The notes beneath the pieces were generated by a model. That model saw nothing but the letters and a program-made list of their open reading frames with translations, was not told the DNA's origin and did no database searches. DNA of 64,000 bases from Lineus longissimus (lineage: Eukaryota; Nemertea; Pilidiophora; Heteronemertea; Lineidae): assembly GCF_910592395.1 (NCBI RefSeq), contig NC_088317.1, forward strand, positions 16,786,039 through 16,850,038, written 5' to 3'. The stretch's first letter is position 1. Every line of letters starts with the position of its first letter. Positions 25,959 through 34,522 of the stretch are shown piece by piece. Both the position numbers and the translations under genes were made by a program.

Positions 25959-28900
25959 GCCGAGAGCGTGCGGACAGCTGTTTTGTATTCACGCGCAGCT
26001 TTGTCTGCACCAATCAGGGGGCAACGTTGATGCGTCTCCATCCAATGAGGAGCCGCATCAATGCTGACGTAATTGATCACGCTGGGGAGAATGGAGGATT
26101 AAAAGTAGACCGTGGGAATTTTCACAGGTATCTTATCTGATACCCAATTCCAATAATCTCGCACACTTAATTCCAAGAATTACACATTACAGTGCTACTC
26201 ATAAGAAAGGTTTTACAATTACTATACAACATCCCGCGGAACTGGTAAAATATTTTACGAAGTTAAAATATTTTTTTTTTTTTAAAAACAATTAGAGGAA
26301 TATGACTTTGGCTTAACACATAGTATTGTTGAATGGGGTACAATCAATGATAATAAGGCTTTAAACGAGGTGTTCATGCAGCGAATGAACTTAAATTACA
26401 TCATATGGTTCGGGGTTCCCAACAGTGTTCAGCCAGCGGCCGAACTTAGTTACAATATATGTATTTTGTTCCACTTACTAATGAATGACCACTTCATTCA
26501 TGACAAAGTATGAGCATAAGGTTACAATATAATTATACATTGAATCATTAATCTCATGCTAAACAGCATGTTAAAATATGCAATGATACAATGAAGTGTC
26601 AAAACCTCTGCTGGGAATATTGCGAAACTGACTGGACCGGTCGACGAGGCATCTGAAAACTGTGGAAAATAAAGTTTAACTCGAAGAACTTCTGGATGAC
26701 ACGCGTATTTACAAAACCTCAACGAAAAAAAATGTTGTTGTCACAAAAGTATCCAAATTGCTTAAATCATACACTATTGTGTGAGCTGTCTCGAAACAGC
26801 AATTGCCACAAGCACTGCTTGGAGACAGAAACCCATCACGAAAATAAATCAGTCCCAAGACTGATGAGAGTTGGCTTTGCTAACATGTAGCCGTACAAAC
26901 ATCCAATAAAATAGAGTATTGATAATAAAATACTCAAACTGGAAAACTGTTCAATAGACAGATTACTGTTGCACAAAGCTTCATTGAAGACAAGTAGAAA
27001 AAAATATCACATCTATAGCTAATAGATGTTTCTACAATTATCCAACTAACAACTCACTAGCTTTTATAAAAATAGCAATGAGGGTGAAATAATTATTCTC
27101 GTAAAGATTTGTTTTGATAAGCAATATAGCAACGTCTTGTTGTAAACACCAAATGACATCATTACCATAACAACGACAACAAGAAACCACTTGAGATGTT
27201 TTAAATACAAACCATATTCTCAATAAATTGTCGTCTAATCACTTTTCTCTTGGCTTTTCGCCAAAATATGTGACCTATCATGAATGGTCTTATCTTTGAA
27301 CATTTTTAACGGGTTGGGACACCCTGTACATCTTATATCCTTGGCACTTAACACAAACTGGACAATGCTGACAACATGTGGTTCAAATTGAGGTGACCAC
27401 CAATAGCTAAACTGTTTCTGCCCAAAAGGCACAGAGAGCAAGAGTTCTAGGCATCCATTTTTGAAACGCGCCCGTTTCAAAGTGGTGTAATCAAACTCTG
27501 AGGGAGATTGCCAAGTGAGCCGAGACAAATCATCCTGTTGCTTAGTGGACAACACAGAGGGAGCAATCATGCCATGGTTACCCTCGGCATGAGACAAATG
27601 AATATTGAAATCACAAAGTTCAGCCTGTGAGGCATAGATGTCGCCTCTATAGGTGGTGGATTCATGAGCGGAACCTGTCTCATCAGTGAAATCCAAAGCA
27701 TAAGCAGCATGCACAGCTTTCTCATCCTGTGCCTTGTCTGCCTTATGAAGCAAGTTTTGCAACTGCTGGAGATGGGCTACATTTTTCTGACCTGTGGCCC
27801 TCAAAAATGCTGGTTTCAACCTTGCAAAATTGAAGATATCAGGAATGATGTTTCCCTTCAAATCTGCTATAATATAGTGTGTCCTATCCAAAACCTGGTG
27901 TATAACAAATGGGCCAACCCAAAGAGTCTTAAACTTTCTTGTGTTGGCCGTCATCCCTGTAGTGTTGGGTTTATGTAGATAAACCAACTGACCTTCAGCA
28001 TAGATGGGAGATTTCTGAAGTTTGTTAGCAATCTTGGCATTTTGAGACAGTTGCTGGTGCTCTTGGAGCTGCAGCATACATTTGGACACATTCTGAAATT
28101 TCTGTCGCAGATGTTGGACATACTCAGCATGTGACCGTGAGAGACCTAGACATGGTTTGAAATTCAAAGTGGACAAATCAGCTGGTTCACGCAAGAAGAG
28201 CAAATAGAAAGGAGAGTAACCTCCCAAGTGAGCACTTGAAAATGAATTGTATGTGTACACTGCTGTGGACACGAATTGAGTCCAAGAAACACCATACTCA
28301 AGGAGATTTGCTTTGATGAGGTCGGCAATGGATTTGATTTGCCGTTCAGCCATAAGACTACCATGGTTTTCTACAGAGACAAGCTTCTGTTGAATGCCAA
28401 GTGTCGCACACAGTAATTCAACAAGATGACCGGTGAGAGATGCTGCTGCATCTGACACAATTACAGATGGGACGCCAAACAGAGTAATCACCTTCTGGAG
28501 AAGGGCTTCACAAACAGTGGGGGCGTCAATTGTCTTGAGCGGGACGGCCACAACAAACCTGGTCATGGCACATGTCACCACTAGCATATGACGGTAACCT
28601 GATGGAGATGTGGGCATGGATTTGAAATCCATACTAATGGTCTGGAATGGTTCAAAACTGGCTGGAATGCGTTCATGAAATGTCCGCATAGTATCAGACT
28701 TTCCCTTAAGTTGTTGACACCTATCACATGATTGAATATACGAGACAATGCGTTGGAACATAGATGGAAAATAGAAATTTTTCCTAATGGTGAGATAAGT
28801 TCTGGTACATCCTCCGTGTCCCAGAAGCAAACCTGAGCCATGATGTTGGCCTATGATGGTATCTATATACTTTTCCGGAACTGCTAATTGAAAACAGAAA

Positions 28901-31900
28901 TTCTCAGAATTGGTGGGAAAGAAAATCCTGAACAGAATGCCATTGAAAGTCAGATACTGCTCAGATTTGATGCTAACGACCCTAGCAGCTTTCTTATCTG
29001 CTGGCAAGATATCATGGACTAAGTAATCATAGATGGGTTTAAAATACGGAGATGTCTGTTGTGCGGTACTAAGCTGTTGTGCCTCAATAGGGAGATTGTA
29101 ATCCCGAATCACCTTGCGTCTGATGATCTTCAATACCTTATTCAGAGATGCCTGATCAGGGACATGCTTGGTATGCATGCTATCAATCCTTGGAACCAAT
29201 GGTGTGGGTCTAACCAGGAGATCTAAAATATCATCTGAATACTCTTCAACGACAGAAGATGGAGGAAGAGCGGAATCAATGAGCCTAGGTTCATCAGCAA
29301 CCTTGGTTGATGATTGAGATTTGTCATTCTGTTGGAGAACAAATGGAATCACTGACACTGGTGGTGCCACTGTTGATGTAACAATGGGCACACGTGGAGC
29401 TTTTGGAAGTATAGATACTGGTGGCACATTGTTTTGAATGCCATTAACAAGAGGAGTGTGTGTAGGTGCAACAGACACTGTCTGCTGACAAGGAACATGT
29501 GTTCGTGGTTTGGGAATTGGTTTTGGCCTATGCAGAAGAGGCACAGGAATGTTCATTTTCTTTGCATATGACCTGGTAACAATCTTTTCAGGAAGTGGCA
29601 GTGTATAAAATGCATGCTCCTGAACAGGGGTTAAAAGAGACTCTAATTCATAAATAACAGGTGATTGTGCCTGGAACGCGATTGGCATAATCCTATCTAA
29701 CTCAGTATCATCATCTAGAGGAGCACGTGACAAGAAATCAGCTAACACAAGCTCTTTGCCTGGCATGTACGACAACTGAAAACTATAGGGAGACAGTCGC
29801 TCAAGCAGCTTTTGCAACCTAGTGGTCGGTGGCTGCTTCTTTGACTTTACAATCTGAACCAAAGAAGAATGATCAACAAAAGCCTGGAAAGTCCTGTCTT
29901 GTAACAAATACTGAAAAGCTGTTACATTGATGAGGAGTCCAAGTAATTCAAGCTCACTAACAGAATAGTTCTTTGCCGCCTTTGGCAAGCGCTTGGAATA
30001 GTATGCGATGATGCGTTCTTGCCCATCAGAGTATTGAGCAAGATATGAACCTGTAGCAATACGTGAAGTATCACTATACAATCTGAATTCACCTCTAGTA
30101 GTGGGTGCATTCAAGACAGGTGGCTTGATGAGCAAGTCTTTGATAGTATGAAAAGCTATCTCATGATGGGGTTGCCAATGGAAATGCTTAGATTTGCGTG
30201 TCAGCTCATGTAAAGGTGTAAGCAATTCCTGCAATCTAGGTAAATATTGACTCAAATATGACACAGCACCGACAAACCTTCGGACCGCTTTCTGACATGT
30301 AGGGGTCTTCATATTCCTAATAGACAAACACTTGTCATTCATAGCCGAAATTTGAACAAAACCATCAGGAGAAATGGACAGAACATGACCCAAGTAAACA
30401 ACTCTAGTCTGAAACAAGCGACATTTCTTAGGAGAAATCTTCAAGCCATTGGCAATCAAAGCCTGGAAAATTTGTTGCAGATGTACAGTATGCTCTTTCT
30501 TATCTTTACTGAAGATGAGAATGTCATCATGTACTGCACAGCAAAAGAGATTAGAGTTGGGAATATTAGAAAGGATATCATTGATTTTCTGAGAGAAAAT
30601 GGACGGAGAAATGGACAAACCCATTGGAAGTCTACGATAGTAAAAAGTTCGACCACCGTTGTAGGCAGATATGCCGGTGTAGGCCTGTGCCCTACGAGAC
30701 AAAGGTAGACAATGAAAAGCACTTTTCAAATCTATGACACTCAAGACTTTACAATTTGACTGACCGATTCTAGCTAAGATGGTTTTCAAAGGAGTGAAAT
30801 CTTGATTTGCACAATGAACTCGACTATTTAAAAACCGAAAATCTGTTACAACGCGCTTCTCAGTAGAATCCTTCTTCTTGACAAGCAAAATTGGACTGGA
30901 ATATGATGTATGTCCTTGATGCAAAATGCCCAACTTGACTAATTTATCAAGTTCCTTATCAATGAGAGGTTTGTTTTCCTCAGCGACCGGATATGGTCGG
31001 ATATAGAAAGGGGTTTCATCCTTGAGATGGATGTCCACCTCAAAATTGGGACAAGTCCCAACCTCACCTCGAAGACTAAATGCTGGAGCATGGTTTTCCA
31101 AAATATCATACACACTGGCCTGTTCTGGCGTAGACAGAATACTATGGTCTAATTTAACATCTCGCCTTAAAATGTCCCTAGCTGACAAATGCGAGTCTTG
31201 ATCATCAACAGGTGGTTGTGACGGAGCACAGGGTTGATTTTGCTTGAGGCAGCTTGGAGACAAACTTTGAGTTACATGAATAAAATCATCCAAGTTGGTG
31301 AAGACAATAGGCTTGTCAGACCGAATATTGACGGGTTTACGAGAATGGTTATAAATACGAATAGGAGCTAAACCGTGTTTCAATTTGACCATCATGGTTG
31401 AAGGACAAAACCTAGACAAATGAGACGATGAATTCAATATGAGTGCCGAGTTTTTCATGTGATGGGGCAATTTGCCTTTAACATGAATGACCCTAACCTG
31501 ACCTGGTCTAATGACAGTATTGACAGTAGGACGTAACCAAGCCTTCTTTGACCTGACCTTGAACGAATTTGTAATGAAATCCAAAGAACCTTTGAGTTCC
31601 TTCATGGTAGATGTACCCAAAAGAATATCAGGACCAATGAAATTTTCAGCTATGACACAGTATACATTGAAATGGTTCCCTTGAATAGTAAGTTTAGGCT
31701 TAATGGCCTGTTTTGCAAACAAAAATTCTCCATTACCAATACGAAATTTGATTGGTTTAATATCAACCTTGGGCAATTTGGACAAATAGGGGGAGTCCCT
31801 TACAGTTTCCAAACCAATCAGAGTCTCAGTGGCTCCTGAATCAAATAAAATGACCAAACCTTGGCCTGTGGGTAAATAACCTTTGGCATAATTCCTAGAA

Positions 31901-34491
31901 GTGAGCTGAATGTCAGCAGAGGATTCACCAAGATATTCAGAATGTGGATTATACGATGAAGACAAATGATCACTAGAATGTTGATCACCAGAATGCTGAG
32001 CAGAAAATAGAGTCGGAGAGGCATCTAAGTGGCAGTTAGTGCTTCTCCTATCTAAAAATTTTGCTGTTGTGGTCCAGAGTACTGATCAAACCTAGACCTG
32101 TTATCTGGCTTATAGGATTGGAACGGGTAGGGTTGAGGACATCGAGTGTCCTGACGAAACTGTTGACCATTATCTGATGGCTGATAATGGGACGGAGAAA
32201 AGGGTGGCGCTGGAGGCCTTACGGGCATGAAAGTAGGGTTCATCCCACGACTGACCATGTTCTGGTAAGTATAACAGTTTCTCCACACATGATTGGGTTT
32301 GTGGCAGAAATAACAGACAATGTTGGAGGTGGCACGACGGGGAGAGTTACCAGAACGAGAAATACCATAGGAACCCTGAGAACGACGACTGTCCCTACAT
32401 GGGGATCTACTGGATACACGATGACTATAACGATAATGGTCTCTAGCCGGACTACGACTAGGACGTCTAGACTGATGACTCACAGGAGATGGCGAACTTG
32501 AACGGTAGTTCGAGCTATATGTACGAGCACCAGTATCAGAGTTGGACTGTGGTTGACTAAAATGAACCTGAGGTTGAGTCCTGACCTCTATAGACAAATC
32601 TTGCACTTCTGTGCGAAGAGCAGCAAGTTGCTCAGTGAGCCTGTCAACTGCGCAAGCACTACTGTTAGTGGATGCACTAGCAGTGGTCACATGGACCTGA
32701 TCAGTGATAAATGATACCTGCTTATTAGCAGTAGTTGGCCTGTCTGGCTCAGAAAAATCTAAATATTGTTGAGCACGTTCAACGAGAACTGCCACGTCTG
32801 CATCTGCAGGGGCAGCCATGATGACTGCTGCCTGACAATTGGTAGGCAAAACCTGTAAGAATTTGTCTCGAACCTGGACCTCATTATAATGAATACGCTG
32901 GGCTGCTAAGCGTATCTTATTGAGAGTCATTTCGGCTGAATCGCCTGGGGTATGGGAAAGAGAATGAAAATGCTTGACATTGGCAAAATTTGAATGGGTT
33001 GGACTGAACCGCTGCATAAACTGTGCTCTGAGATTAGCGATAGTGGGGAAAACTTTTCCCTCTGCCCACAGACGTGCTTTGCCACGAAGTCTAGCCTTGA
33101 ACAATGTTATGATATGAATCATCTCTGCAGCATTTGCTGGCTCGTGGAGATTGTGGAAGTGAAGGTAGTCCATAAACGATAAGATATGTGCATGACAAAT
33201 GTCATGGTCGATCACTTCACCATCAAACAAAGGAGGTAGAAAATCGGTGCCCCTGAAAGCAGGTGGTGCTGGATCTGCTGGCCCTTCCATTATTACTGTA
33301 AAGGGGTAAAAGTTAGTTATGAAGGAATAAAAAGTCAGGTATTTGGGAAGCAAAAGTTAATTTCTTCTGAAAAGGAAATGCAACATTAAAGGTTGGGTTG
33401 GTCCGTTGTCTATCTTGCTGTAACAGGGCAAAGCTAAACAAAGTTCATATTATAGATATACAGTTGTCAAAATCCTCGGGGTCCGGTTCCAGTCAGTTTG
33501 CAATAACGAGTGAAAATTTAAGATTAAATGCATTAAATGCTATGAATCGACTGATATTGCAAAGTATTGTACTATACTCTGCCAAAATTGAAATGATGCA
33601 CAAAAATATTGTCCTATTACTAATTAGTTTATAAAATGTCTTTCAAAACAGTTAATATAAATGACTATCAAAAAGTTTACAAATGTCTCTCAAAAGTTTA
33701 TAAAATGTCTTTCAAAAAGTTGATAAAATGTCTCTTTTAAAACTGCAACGCTGGATCAGCTGGAGCCTGGAACGGTATCGGATCTCGAGTAGACATCAGG
33801 GCGAATTGAAGAGTATTCTGGCTGCTGGGCACATCATCCGTGAACGTTATAGCACATGTCATGATGTAGAAGTTGAATAGTTCGGTACACACAGAGATAG
33901 ACGTGTACTATGCGTACTGACGAAGACGGTGTCCGTCAATCGATTAAAAAATGCTGCGCTCACACTCACAGTGATTCATGGCGATCACAGTGATTTATAA
34001 CAAAAGTGACGATATATAAATATAATGAAATTCGCACTTACGTCACGAACAGTTTAGAAAAAATTCACGATTTTATAAATATTATATTGACAAACGAACG
34101 TCACTATTCTGCCTCCCGATGAAATGAGCGAGTTAGAAATCACGTAGGTGTACACGTAATGTACATAATGGACTGCAGTAGCACTAGCACGTGGCGTGAA
34201 AAACGGAGTCCTCGGTTAATAGAATCTGCTCCAAGACTGAAACGCATCCGGACTCACTGTCACGAATTGAAGATCCTGGGAAGGTCGCCATGTTGTATTT
34301 GCACAGGTTACAAACGTAATAAGTCCTGAATTTGCCTTCTAACGTCCGGATCCTTTATTCTAACACTGCTTCACAAAATTATACACACCAAAGTCATAAT
34401 TGATAAAATAGTTCGTCGGGATGACGATTCGTGCACGTGATTATAAAATACTCGTAAAATACTCGGGAGACTGGAATAACTCTCTATCGCT

Positions 34492-34522
<31 letters not shown>

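Noticed and set aside
25807-26080. Small Arg/Glu-repeat proteins in the LTRs
   Set aside because: They are translations of the (CT)n tract within the LTR and occur identically in both LTRs.
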